From NCBI GenBank assembly GCA_950022655.1, contig OX465589.1, positions 26,217,626-26,281,625 on the forward strand: DNA of 64,000 bases, written 5' to 3'. Positions 1 to 14,100 of this stretch are shown piece by piece. The DNA comes from Alentia gelatinosa. Its lineage: Eukaryota; Annelida; Polychaeta; Phyllodocida; Polynoidae. The first letter of the stretch is position 1. Each line of letters begins with the position of its first letter. Under the pieces are notes generated by a model. That model saw only the letters and a list, made by a program, of their open reading frames with translations. It was not told where the DNA came from and searched no databases. The position numbers and the translations under genes are program-made.

Positions 1-2048
1 TCGTTCCTGCGCCCAGGAAATCCGGCGCCGATGTATGGGGCTCGACGTGCGGGCAGAGGCTATCCACTCACAGGATTAAGTCCTCCGCCCTCCTCAATCA
101 GAATTAACTTACATGGATTACTTTAGCACCTTTTAGTGGCATAATTTAGGCGGACTTTGGACGAGGTGTGTGTGCGTATGCAAATCAATATTTGGCAAAC
201 ACCACTCAACCTGTTGATCTGACCCGACCTCAGCCCCAGATTCTCACCAAATGACCCCAATGGCCAATTAACGTCGACTTAATGAGCGCATTTCACAAAT
301 TTCCCACAGCTCTGTGAATAAGGGGAGAGTAGGGACACAATCCCTAATGTATAATTCCTAATGTTGTCAATGCTGGAATACATACATGGGCAAACTAAAT
401 CATGCACATTTTTCTGACCTCCCGTAACATTCATATCTACGAAACACGGTATTGACTTGATATTGTTCCTGTGCACCTGTATGAATCACTGAGAGTGTGT
501 CAGGTACTAGAGAATTTGAAAATCCTAAAATTCTCATTCTAATTATTGCGGTGTAAACAAATAATATGCGGATGTCCTGATCAGACTTCAGAACACCGTT
601 TCGCACTATATAAACTGAAACTAATTTCCCCAATGTAAAAACACAGTATACTTTTTGCGTGTTCTTATTTCTTCCGAGGTTGAATTCTTCAGATTTCTAT
701 TGAAAAGTATTCATTCAATATCTGCCACAGGGTAATGCTAGAACCGAATGATAATACAATTATTGATTGTATGACAGAGATCAAGGGAATGATTCCGATT
801 ATGTGTCCAATCTTTGTTTGATCAGTTCTTAGGTATGTGTCAAAACATGTATTGTACACATAACTATTTCCTTCCTACACCTGATAGACTTTAAGGTATT
901 CGGGGAGTGAGAAGTGGGTGTATATTTTACACGCAGGCGCCTCTCCCTGGTGTCGTAGCCCGAGGCCTTCCAGCATGGATCATGTTTGATAAGTATATCA
1001 CAGGTAGAGCTCCTTCTCTCACTCTGCCGTCACGACGCCGCCATCTTAACGTTTGCATGTTAATCGTGTTTGCATGGAACGGATAAGCGTGGCAGCGAAC
1101 CCGGCGACCGTGGATCATAGATTAATCCCCGCTGATCCGGGATTTATAATAAGAAATACCAGGCCAGGCTGAAAGCCAGTGTCAACTGTGGGAGGTGTGG
1201 TCGTATGCAATGCCTTAGGAGAAACCTGTCGGGGCTGGCTTTTGATGGTTTAGATGCTATACAACGAGTCAGACTGGCAACAGGATTATCACGACTGTTT
1301 TATCTAGTTCTCGGTGGTATCTAACGCTAGCACACACAGGCATTCCCTATATAGATTCTTGCTGCACTTCTCCATGAGGGACGGACCGGACCGTAACTAA
1401 GTCTCAACTATTAACATGCTCTCCTGCACATCAACTGGAGATACTTAGACTTGCACTAGAATGATCCCTGTTTCATTTTTCAACATTTTGAAAAAGGTTT
1501 TCAAGGGTTTGCCGCCAGTCAAATTACGGTGAGCAAATCGAATTCATTCTATCCTGCATGCTGGTGGTTTCCATTAAGTGGGAAAATACCGCAGAATGGC
1601 CTCCATTTTATAAATGGAATAGAATCATAGTTATTTTTATCAAGTGGTGTCAACCTGGACGAGTGGTTTATAGATGCTCTGATGAGTTATCCGAAATGAT
1701 GTACTCTTGAGTAAACTATACCTCTCGTGGTGTGTCCTGTTGTTATTCAGTTGACAGAAATCCATGTATGCTAGAGAATATCCACCAACCAATAGAGGTA
1801 AAAAAATATATCAAAAATACCTAAAATGCTAGGCAACTAAGTATGAAATCAGGAATGCTAAAGACAAGCCATGTTGGTCTTGCACATTTTGACCGGTTTC
1901 CATCATACTTGATGCAACACCATACAGAGACTCAGAAAAGAATATAAAGCTTTTTCAGTATAACCCCAGTAGTGGGCCACTTTAGTCTAGAATGCAGGTG
2001 GCCATTAAAAGGACTATTCATATCAAATGTGAGTGTAGAATAACTTAC
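1..2048. other. Intron or flank of the WDR97-like gene, no exon supported
   Basis: AT-rich sequence without a convincing exon or recognisable repeat. The segment 1-57 is GC-rich and open on the minus strand (reading APYIGAGFPGRRN) but lacks a good acceptor, so it is only a hint of the next exon. A YY1-like core GCCGCCATCTT lies at 1037-1047. Confidence 0.4.
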
Positions 2049-2115
2049 CTTGAAGTCGTTGAGTACGATCCTCTCCTGTTCATCTAGAGGCAGGTAATTG
2101 GATACTTTGACCGCA
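2049..2115 (-). CDS. WDR97-like gene, exon 22 (last found)
   Basis: Acceptor GTTACCAG, donor TTCAAG|GTAAGTT. Encodes AVKVSNYLPLDEQERIVLND followed by FK. A working donor means the gene continues left. No further exon could be supported with confidence between 1 and 2048. Confidence 0.82.
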
Positions 2116-5100
2116 CTGGTAACAAAAACAGAGAATAAAGAAGCAAAATTTATTTTTTGTTGCATATTTCAAATAAAAATGACAAAAACTGCAAGACATG
2201 CATGAATCGGCAGTCTTCTGATGAAGTCTCAGAGACAGGTCTCTCACCTGGCTATACTTACATAAATACTATACGAAGAGTAACCATGTAGGTATGGTCA
2301 CACGGTATAGTATGATCATGTATTGTAGTCAGTGTCTTAAATGCTTATCGGTACATATCTAAGAAACTATGTTTCCAAACGTGGCGTTGGCCTAGTGACT
2401 ACTTTTTCTGAATACAAATTAAGGGCCACCACCCCCGACAGTGAGAAAAATATTTTTACTCCTGATCTAATAATTTGGTCTCATGTTACTAAAACTATAA
2501 AAATGTTATATTAAAAAAAGGAGGGGGTCCAAACAACTCCTTCCGATTTTTCTAGATAAAAAATCCGAGATCATTTAACAAACTTAATCAACAAAACACA
2601 ACATGTAAGAATAAAATTCAGAAAAATTAAGCTAAAAGAAAGTACAAGACAAAAAGTGCACACCCTATTGTAGAACTGTTAATACTATCGAGAACATTGA
2701 CCACTTGGTTTATGCATATACAAAAGAATCCTGTAGCTCTTTACCTCTGTAGATTGTGATAGTTGTGATAGAGTTGACACAGAGTGTAGAATACAATCCT
2801 CCTCTTTAGTAAGTTAGATCAGGTATGAAGCATCCACAGTGATCCGTGTGCAGATAAGTGTGATGATACTCAACCCGCAATACTCAACAGGTTGTTAATC
2901 TCACTAGAAGCGTTGATCCTCGTTAATCAGGTGAATAGCCACTCAGTCCCTGACCTGACATCTAATCCCTCACCCACCTTACTCCCATCACAGAAACCAA
3001 TATCCACCAGATTCCCACCTCCAATCTCACCATTTACCCGCCACAAGTAGCATTTACCTGACTTGTGAATAATAAAACAAATGACCTTTACTCACACTAA
3101 TTGATTGACCTAGATGCTAATGATCCGCAAAGTAAGCAGAGCTGGGGCGGGCTCGGCCCTATAGTGTTCTCCTGATAAAATGGCCACCGTGCAGGGATTG
3201 AGCTGAGATTATCGGTATGGAGAATCGCCGTCCACTCCACGAGGATTAACCCGCGTGTTGGACACGGAAAACCTCTCATGGGCGATAATAGGTCTCAGCC
3301 CAGCCTCTCAGCGGCGTGCCCGTTGTCAGGGCAACGCGTCGTGCAGGCACGTGTGGAGAGAGCCCTTTGCCCCTGATCAAGTGTCGCTGGTGTGCCATGG
3401 ACGCGTTCGGATAACAACCACATGGAGTGTTTTTGGTAGCATCCACTACCACGAACTATGGCGTGAACTACAACAAAAGTTGTTTAATACAAAATCTGTT
3501 GGTGCTCATTCGATTTGTGACACATGCACAATATTAACTGGTTTCAGATACAAGCGGCCGTATGCTCCAAGGAGCTCGCGTAGTAATATCTGAGCGTGCA
3601 TACAACCGCTTTTATCGGAAACCAGTCTATATTGTGTTTATTATCCACCTTTTCTGGGCATGTGGCATGTCGATATCAGTTCATTTAAGTTATGCACTAT
3701 TTTTCCGTACGCACTATTTTTCCGTATGCGCCACCCGGAGCATACAACATATCCGTATGCGCCGGGTATGTCGATACAAATTCCCTATGTGTTTTCTATG
3801 GACACTTTGTATTAGGTGGATTATAAAAGTATAGACCCTCCAGACGTTACTATACTCCCTAGTATCCGTCCAGGTAAGTAAAGGATCCGCTCCCGACTGT
3901 CTCGCCGCACCACGGCCGCATGTCCTCTGATCAGAGAAGTGGTCTCTGTCTAGTTCTATGCTCCGATGAACAACAATTTTCTGATTTCTCACTGGAGAAA
4001 CCGTATGTGATTTGAAATGTACATGTACATATAAATGAAATTTCCATTTCTGCCATCGAATCCTAAAGATTCATAAAAACCGTTAAACTGCAATAATTGT
4101 GGGATATGGGTCATGGGTCTATCACCATACAATGACGAAAACCAGCTAACTCCGGATCCTGTAAATGAACTGGATTATGGGATACCCCAATAAGGTCTAT
4201 GACCAAGAAGGAATGAGAACTAGATGACGAATTCCTGGAGGGTTTAAAAGGTTCTGTAATGAACCAGTTGCAAGAGCTCTCTTTAAAAAAAATTGGAGTA
4301 TCAATATGTAATACACAAAAACACTCCAAAAAAAGAGATGACAATTTCTATTTGGGGTAGGAATGGGGGGTGGGGGGTGGGGTGGGGGGGTCCAAGGTGT
4401 CCGAAGCATCATTCTACTGAGCTTTTGTTACTACGCATTCATTCTGGTGAATGTGACGCACTCAGAAGAAAAGAGAAGAAAAAAAAGACATATACATGAC
4501 TCAACCTATTTGAAATTCAGGGACCCTGTGAACAGAAACCATAGCCCGACAATACCAATCAGAACGGGATGTTACCATGTTAGGTCTATCTGACCGAGAT
4601 GGAAGTGGAGGGGAATCAAGTTGTATACAAGTTCCAACAAAACAAAGTGGTATGTTAAAAGGAACACGATCTCAAAAAGGTTAAGCTAGATGACAGCATT
4701 GCTCAAAGCAGAGTTGCATTTCTGAGGGAGAGGGTCACTTTAACCAAGGACATCCAAGACCGTGCTTTTGTTAACTACACAGGATTGTCTGCATGTTTCT
4801 GTTGGTAATTTATACGCTTTTAAGTATCACAGTGGTACCACAGCCAGGTGGCGCCACACGACACGGCAACACCAAATTAGGGTCTACAATCAAGACAGAA
4901 CCAAGGAGGTGGTTTTCAGACAACGATGTCTTTATAAGCTGTGATAAAAAAAAAAAGAGTGACCGTTTGGGAGACTAAAAGAGTGATAATGACCACAGAG
5001 TGTTCCTCAGACCCGGTCACTGTTTGGCTGTTATGATCACTGTTGGTCTAAGGCCCATTCAAAAACAAAAACATGTCTCGCATGTGTATTGCTTAACAGA

Positions 5101-8100
5101 AAATTATGGAATTTGGGAATTAGATATAACAGACATGGATTTAGTTCCTGTACTGTCATCCAGATGGCACCACAAGACGCCTGACTCCACAGTCTACAGG
5201 GTCACCTTGTAGCAGGCAGCATCAGGAGCACCATTTTACAGCACCAAACTTGACATAGGATCACATCAAAGCCTCCGACCAATAAATGCTTGGAATTCAC
5301 TAGGTCAGACAAGCATGAGACAATGTTTCGTTTCAAGATCCACATAGTACTGATAATAAAGCAGTTTTGATTAAGCCCAATGCCCATCTACCGATTTCGG
5401 AACATTTATGTACGTTTGTCGGCGACAAACGGAGGGTAATTTGTCTCAGCCAAGCCATCCTAACGTAGTCGGTAGATGTAGGACAGCTAGGCAAGGCTAC
5501 CCAGCGATTAGTGAACACTCGGTTTCTTTGGTTTTTGGCCTCTACCAGCGATTAGTGGACCATACACCGATTTTACCAGTGTGCGGGTCGAGCGAGGGGT
5601 TACATAATTTGCCTGCGACAAGGTGACCGACTCCTATACAATTTGGGAACTAATCGTTTAACCCTAAATCGGTAGATGGGCATCCGGCTTAAGGCTAATG
5701 TAAGATTTTACTTACTAGATGTGGTTTTGGTAGCCAAACACAAGGTCCCCATAAGGGCTGCAGAAGCACATGGAACACAGGGATTTGTCCAGTGAGATCT
5801 CCCTCAGCAGCTCACTACTTGTATTCCAAATCTGGATGATAAGCAGGATTTTGATAAAGAAACAGATCTACATTTTTGTAATTTTTCCTTAAATCCTTTT
5901 GCTGCAGATCCAGCTTATGATGAGCAGTGTTTCTGTGCAAAAAATATATTTCTGCTATATATTCTGTTCAAAGTATTACATGAACAGTTTCATAAGGACC
6001 CAATCAATGCCTCAAATCACACACTGATCATTTTGGATCACGTCAAAACGAATAAATCATCAGGATTCTATAGCTAGTGCTTCACCTTGATAAAGCCGTC
6101 GTCACCGCTGGTTCCAAACAGCTCCAGTCCAGGACAGCAATCGAGTCCATTCACCTGTGCAAATTTAATACACCTGCATGTATTTTTATTTGTCTAACAA
6201 GGTTAATGCAGGTATCATACAAACTAATTGGCAATTGCCCTGCTCTAAAACATCTTGTTAGGGGTGGGGTTGGGGTACTATAAGGTCATCAGCACTTTTT
6301 GATGTTTAGGTCTTCAGAATAGTGGTCGTTATGTTATGTAAGGTCATATTAGCGAGGTGTTCGTATGACCGGGTATTTTGTGAACATAGATTGTATGGGA
6401 CAAGATTGGGACTGATTCAAAATGTCTATAATAAAGGGGTGGTTGCATTAGCGAGGTTTTCGCTAGGAGTCAACTGGCCATGGAGGAGCATGAGGAGGAG
6501 TAGATGGATGGGGACCAGGAGGAAATATCAGGAGAAGGAGGGCAATAAGAGGGAATAGGAGGAGGAGCAGGAGGTAAATCAGGAGGAGGAGGAAAGAGCA
6601 GAAAGAAAAGGAAAAGGAGCGAACAGCAGGAGGAGCACCAGTAGAATGAGGAGGAGGTAGAGATGGAGCAGCAAGAGGAGGATCAGAAGAAGGAGCATGA
6701 GGAAGAGGAGCAGGAGCAATCATTAGGAATAGATCAAGGAGGAAGAGGAGCAGGAGCAATCATTAGGAACAGATCAAGGAGGAAGAGGAGCAGGAGCAAT
6801 CATTAGGAACAGATCAAGGAGGAAGAGGAGCAGGAGCAATCATCAGGAACAGATCAATGAGGAAGAGGAGCAGGAGCAATCATCAGGAACAGATCAAGGA
6901 GGAAGAGGAGCAGGAGCAATCATCAGGAACGGATCAATGAGGAAGAGGAGCAGGAGCAATCATCAGGAACAGATCAAGGAGGAAGAGGAGCAGCAAGAGT
7001 AGGGGCAATAGGAAAAGGAAGAGGAGAAGAAGCATGAGGAGGGAGGAGAAAGGGAAGAAGCAGACGGGCAGTAGCAGCCGGGGCAGCTGGAGGAAGGGCA
7101 GCAACAGCAGATACTATAATGCAGTTAAATGCTTCTTACCTGTACTTACCTGTACCACAAATAGGCCCATTTCCGCTAATTCAGCAGTTTCATTTAGAAA
7201 GCAGCAGGTACGATTTATAGATCTATTGCTCAGATAGTCTGAGAGGAGTACATACCTCTTGAGTGTGGTCGTCCTCGGGTTCATGCTTCAAACGACTAAT
7301 TTCCGGTCTGCGAGTCTTTCCATAGACGTCTCCCAGCTGGTACATGAACAGCGTGCTGTTAAATAGAAACTTTATATAGATACTCTACTCTCAGTCAAAT
7401 TCCCTGTGCTGTCATTCTGGCCAATGTTCAGGTGGATTTTGGAACTATCTGTATAGAAGTAGACATCTGAATGGATTTCAAATGGTTTTTATTTTTTTCA
7501 CATGAAATAATGCCATTTATCTGGGCTTTGGAAAGCGTTGATCCCTATGCTTGTCACAAGATGGAGCCATTGACTCTGGTGGTTAATAGAGCCAGGCCTG
7601 TACCTTGGGTAACAGTCAGTGACGCCCTAAGGGTTATACAGGTCAATAATCTCAAGAGTACCTGCTCCTATTCACTTTAAATGCATTAATCCGGAATTTG
7701 ACTGAGCTAGATACGTATTAATCATGGCTTTTCAGTTTATCCAGAATCCTGCAAGACTCCTTATAACTCGTATTCAGTAAAGAAGTGTTTCTGTGATGGT
7801 ATAATTATACTAGTTTTTAATTTCATAGACAATGAAACCGCTGAGATCGCTATTCAGATATTTGGAGAAAAAAAACTTGATGTTACTATGTAGATTTCTC
7901 TAATCAGGGATGTCAGCTGGGCTTAGAATAAGAAGTGAAAAAGATTTTCATGTGGAATATGCTGCCTCAGAGACTAAGAAAATATGGAAAACACGGTAGT
8001 GTCAGCCATGGTGTGGGGTTGAGGGTATGTTGCCAGATGCAAACCACCGTGTTATTGGCATGAACGAGGCTCTATTTACATCATCTTTGATTTTATGAGG

Positions 8101-11100
8101 AATGATGATAAAAAGGTAGCTTCCATAGAAAAACTGACCTCCCTGTCTAAATGTTTGAGTATACTCACCCTTTGTCGACCAGAGAGAAGACCAGGATGTT
8201 GGCCATCATCACCACTTGGTTTGGGCATCCCGAACAGGCGATCTATTTAGACAGAATTATAACACCATATCATCAATCACTCTAAGCACATTCATGTTTC
8301 TTTGAAACAATTTTTATTGTATTTTCTGTAAGGTCTGGCAGATCTAACGGCGACGCAAACAAATCAACTGACAGGGTAGTTCCCTAAGGATATCCCGCTA
8401 TCGGCTTGCGATTTACTTAAAGATTTGGGCCTCAGTTTCCACTACACCAAATCATGCTATTTTAACTGTTTCCGGTAAGTGATGTTCCTTTTATTTAACT
8501 ATAGAAACGATATGAAGGGTAAAGAGCGTTTTATCATCATTTGTAGAACTTTTCGCATTTCCAGTCTTAGATCTACTGTGCACAACGTTAGCGACGTTTT
8601 TATGACTGTCAACGCGACTTACCGGAAGTAGTACCCTGGCGGAAGAGAGCATGCATTACCCGACCTACCGGAAAACATTTTAACATATGGACAAATGTGT
8701 TAGTTCTACCTAAAACCTCAGGTATTTTGAGTCTAGATATTCATATCCGACTCCTCATAGATCAAGCAATTAAAAGGGTCCCTGTTGGATTTTTATTTCA
8801 TGTTAATAATTAATCATCGTTGAAACGTATATATATGTTCATGAACTGACTGGGCTTGAACAGACACTCGCAGTGATGTTTTTCACCCCACACTAGTATA
8901 AGATTCGTCATCTGAAGCGTCCTTGCTACGGCAATCCTCTATTGGGGACAGGTAAAATCACAACTCTACCTTGGCGAGTGGTGAAAGGGTGATTGAGCCT
9001 GCGATGTCTGCTTGCTGGACTTCCCAGACCTGTTATGTAAACACGATTGACATAATATCAATAATTGTAACAATGCCTAAATTATAAAGCCTTATCACTC
9101 TATGTCATAAAACATCAACAACAATATTAGTACATGTTCATGATAGAAATACCACGTAAGATATCCAGCATTTAAAACAAGCAAATTGAGACGTGGTGTA
9201 ATACATCTATTTCAAACGAGGAACATGCTCAACATGTTTTACATGGTTTACTAATACAAATAATTGAATCAAATTTATGCCAACAAGGAATGCAACCGAA
9301 ATAACAAATGCTGGTAATAAAAGCACCAAAATCCTTCGTGCGATTTCATTATTAATTTCAAATTAAGGCTTACAGCTCTCTTGGGAGAGTACTCGTATGC
9401 ACTTACAAAGTCTGCGGTGTGAGAGGGAAAACAATTTAAATATTTGTTGATCCAATAGGAGAAGGGCAGTACGTAGACTGGCCTCAGTCCCTGTATTTGA
9501 TTCATGGGCCAGTTAGAGAAGGACACATACTATAATGAATTGTAATCCGATTTTCTTTAAACATTTAATGAATGTTCATAATCAAAGACTTGAGCAAGTG
9601 TAGGCAGTACGCACCCTGACCGTGCCGAGACTGGAGGCGGAGAGGAGGCGGTCGTACCACCCCACCATGGGCGATCCGTGTCGCCGTATGCCGCGCGACG
9701 TGCGTAACAGACCCAGCGGCTCGTTGTGAGCCTGCACTGGGCGCCGCATCACGCTCCACTTTGCGTGCAGCAGCGAAATCTGAAACACAGCAGGTACTAG
9801 AATTCTAGATGCAAGTCAGCGAAATTAGATAAACAATAATTTGAAAGGCATTTACACAGGTTTAGTAACTGCTGAATATTTTTTTCTAAACCGAAAACTC
9901 ACGCCCAACACCATTGGATTGAGTATACCAATATATAAGGTAAATCAATAAACTCTATAGATCAGTTAAAGAAACCGGTTCCACTGAGGTTCGGCCGGGG
10001 TCCGGGCAGATGCAATGTTGCGGAATTATCACCATTATAATTGAAAATATTGAAATTTCTTATACCGGTAATTTACTTAAATACTTGCATCCTTGAGTAA
10101 ATGCGCTACGAATGAAATAATTTCAACATTTTCTTGTAGTTTGGTAAAAAAAACAAAAACCGAAAAGCAATTAGTATAAAAAGTTGAATTGGTTTTGAGA
10201 AAAATCAAATGTAGCAAGTGTTAAGGTAGCCGAGGCAGTTCTTAATCTTAAGCATTGGGTGACTCTATCATCCCAGAATTAAATCATAGTTTCATATTCA
10301 AAACACTTTCTAGCAGCTCACCGTCCCATCTGTATGACCAGCAAAAATCAAATTATCTTCTCGGTCCTCCTTGTCAATATGGTTTTCCTATGACAAAATA
10401 TAAATCCTAAATTAAAAATGTATCATCATGAAGGTTTCTTCTATTCACAAAATGCGATCAGTAATTGGCAACTACAACTCCGATACATAAAGATGAAAAA
10501 TAACAGGAACCAAAATTACATATGTATGATTTTTAAGAAACATTTTGCCTCTAGTCTTCTCCTCTGAGGATGTGCTTACAAGTCGGTGACTCCACAGCTG
10601 TGTAAAATTCCTCTATATTGCAAGAAAAAATAAAGATATAAACAAGGCTTCAACTGACAAAACAGAGTTATCCAGTTGAATTTAGGCATGTGGCGAAGTT
10701 CTGAATCAATTTGTTCCAGCCCTAGAGAGAAGCTCAATTTGGTCAGCCTATGATCCACAGAAACCATGTCAAACTATGATTAAAACTAAAATTTGACTTA
10801 AGCACATGAGGTGTAAAACAAAGTTTCTCAGTAAACTTTAGTGTTAAATAAATATTTTTTTCTTTGTATGGTAGCGATCGGTAGCAGACGGTCATTCTAA
10901 TGCCGTAGCTCGAGGTGTACACTTCGCCACGTTTCAATAGCTGAACAGATAAATACCCTTATGATGGTTGCCATAGCAACAATATGCTTGTCGAGATCCG
11001 GTGGGACGAGTTTGTAGAGAAGTTGGGAGGGGTTAGAGGCACACGAGAAGACGAGAGCTGTTTGTCGTGCGAAGAGAGCATAATGATACTTAATAAAGCT

Positions 11101-14100
11101 GTTAACGGGCAAACGTATAAAGAACTACTTTAACATGGGTATACCGCGGTGCTCCTTAACGTAGGTATTAGCTGGAATTTCTTAGTTATCCCATTAGAGT
11201 TAGAAAAAATAACCGTCAATACATTTAGTTAAAGTTAATCTAGTGAAGAATGTTAGGTAAATAATGGTTATAAATTAGTAGGGTTATATCAATAAATGTT
11301 TACAGAAAATATAACAGGTAAAAGAGGACAATCGAGTCATGTCTTATAGTTATGTGAAAAGATCTCCGCTTCTTGCATATAATTCAGCTGAATTTCAACA
11401 TTTGTGTTTCAGTCTTTGTTGGAAAAAAAGTAGATATAGAGGACTTTTTTTCTCGTAAAATAAACGTACCTTCTCCCTCACCCCTCAGGACCATGTAGAC
11501 CTTCTCCTCCGAGTAGTCGTATATCATCTCCTCTACAACCTAATGGAATTACTTTTATTACAGAACCAGGCAGCATAAACTACGTCGATTACAGAGATAA
11601 AGTAACATGGGCATTGTAATTTAGCAGAAAATGTGATCAATATTTGTATGGGACCGATAAACCTCTAGAATCGACGATATTCTGATGCAAATGAGTAAAC
11701 ACGAATAACCCTCTTTCATTACATTTTCCAATGTTCGGAAATAATAAAATTTGAACAATACTTTCAACACAATCTTAGAGTCTTATATATCTATCTTATG
11801 TAACGTCAGTTTGTCAGTCGTCTACCATGTGATACTGGGCCCTGTTTTTTAGTCACGACAATCGTTATTACCGATACCCTAAGATCGTACAGCGAATGTA
11901 CGACATTTTGGAAGACAAAAGATGGCGGGTGTTCTATAGTCACGATCGTAGTGCGCCACGGGAGATCGCCGCGAAAATCGTCGGTCATTACGACAAATAT
12001 AGAATTGTCTTAGGTTCTATCAAGGAACCAGGGAACCGTTTTGGTCATATCGGCAAATCCGACAAGACAATCTTCTTCATATTTGGTACGATTATAGGTT
12101 ATGGGTATCCCTTACTCGTGTCAAAGTTTCATGACTTAATTCCCACGAAAAGTGAGTGAAATTCCGATTCCAATCTCTGTAATACCCCGGACCCGGGAAC
12201 CAGCTGTGTTTGTCACGTGACAGCTGCAGAGGGTCAAGGTCGCCGCATAAATTAGCGGAGGCGTGCTTGGACACTGGCTACCAGAGCAGACATTTGCTAT
12301 GACGAAATTCAATCACAAATATCGGCGAATCGATGCTTCCGATCTTCTTCATATTTGGTAAGATTATAGAATATATGTATCCCTTACTCGTATGAAAATT
12401 TCATTGCTTAATTCTTACAGGAAGTGAAGTTTCCCATTATGTACGACATGTCCATAGATGTCTTAGGGCTACGATACTTTGGGCGACAAATTTACCCACG
12501 TGACCCTACGATTGTCGTGACTATATCACACCTCAGACCACCCTACGTGTCGTAATCCGACGACATATGGCCGATCCTCTAAGATATCACGTCTATAGAA
12601 CACTGGCAGCTGAAACACATCGTTATGAACGATTGTCGTGACTGAAAAACAGGGCCCTGGATCGCCAGCAATAAAACACACCAATTAAAATAGAAATTCT
12701 AGGAAAGATGAAAATAGCACATTTGCTCGAAACGTATTCTTTCTAAATCTCTCTTGAGATAGTTTGACAAATTGAAATTGGATTCAGTACCTTATGTGTT
12801 GCTAAAGGATACACAATTGTGATCGTGGCACCCGTTCTTGGTGACAGCAGCCGAACTCCACCGTCCTGCCCAAAAAGAAAAGAAAAATTTAATTTTCTAA
12901 CTCTTCATTCATAATCGATAGTGCTTATCATGACACTGAATAAAGTGGTTATTCTATTATATGAAGTGCATGATCACGTATGTAATACCCCTAAAATCCA
13001 AGGTTACCACACGAATATAAAATCCAAGGTTACCACACATATATGTGACCATGAGGAACTAGGGACATAAATGAAGATATTGTTAAGTGGATGTTGACAG
13101 ATCCACATTAATCATGATTCATCTAGGTGTCTGTCAGGACATAGGAGGGTGAATCGGGGTTGTTGGCACAGCAAGCTTTTTTTAAATTTTTTTTTTATTC
13201 AGTAAATGGGAGTAAGTACATTCATCCACTCAGGACGTTCTTCCATGAACCAATCCAACATGACAAATTAGGACATATGACACATAAGACAGTGCTATTA
13301 GTGCCCATAAAATTGGCACTGGTATTGCTGCTATTGTTAGTTCCTTTTATTAATAGAGTTTTTCTGACATAGGTATTTTGACTCTGTGTACTTTCAAGTG
13401 TGTGGTTCTCCTCTTTAGAGTGTAGTTCCATTTGACTCAATACAAATCCATTCTACAGCACACATTAGTGCTTACCTGGGTCTTGATAAGGATACGGGCT
13501 GGTGAAGGTCCCCATGTCACGCGTGACATGGTCTCCACGGCTGACTGCACTTCAGCGAAGATGGAGTGGTACTGGAAGTATAACAAGTACAAACTTGACC
13601 AATGATCTAAGTATGTAGCACCGATCATGATTGCAAAATGATTAAAGAATGAGTTACATACAATAGGACCCGCTTAAAGGGCACGTTCAATAGGATAGGT
13701 CAGATTTTGACTTCGCCGGGCGTCTCCCAAACATGCTCAGTGTACAAAACTACGAGCCGGCGGGGAGCTGTTTCAAAACCATAGACTTAACCCACGTTTT
13801 GAAACAGCTCCCCGGTCCACAACTGATGCTGTAAGGCGCCCATAACAGGTATACTCTCACCCCTGGTAGTTCCCCATAGACATAACATTGGGAACTCGTA
13901 TCCAACACCCATTGAGTATTTAGTATTGTTATGTCACAAAGGTTAGCCCATTAGTCAATGTGAAGGATGAGATAAATTCAGAAACCTATTCAAGTTTAGG
14001 GTCAGAGCTCGATCCCATCTCGTTTGAATCGCTGTGTAATTAACATGGCTTCGCCTTGTGAATTCCTACACAATTCAAACTCAATGGGATATGAGCTTTG

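Noticed and set aside
1037..1047. YY1-like core GCCGCCATCTT as a promoter
   Set aside because: A single short match with no start site or exon nearby.
6463..6759. 98-codon Leu/Pro-rich minus-strand frame
   Set aside because: Product of the polypurine tract, with biased composition only.
10743..10937. Possible extra minus-strand exon (EVYTSSYGIRMTVCYRS)
   Set aside because: Not needed: exons 15 and 16 already join in phase, and its borders are weak.
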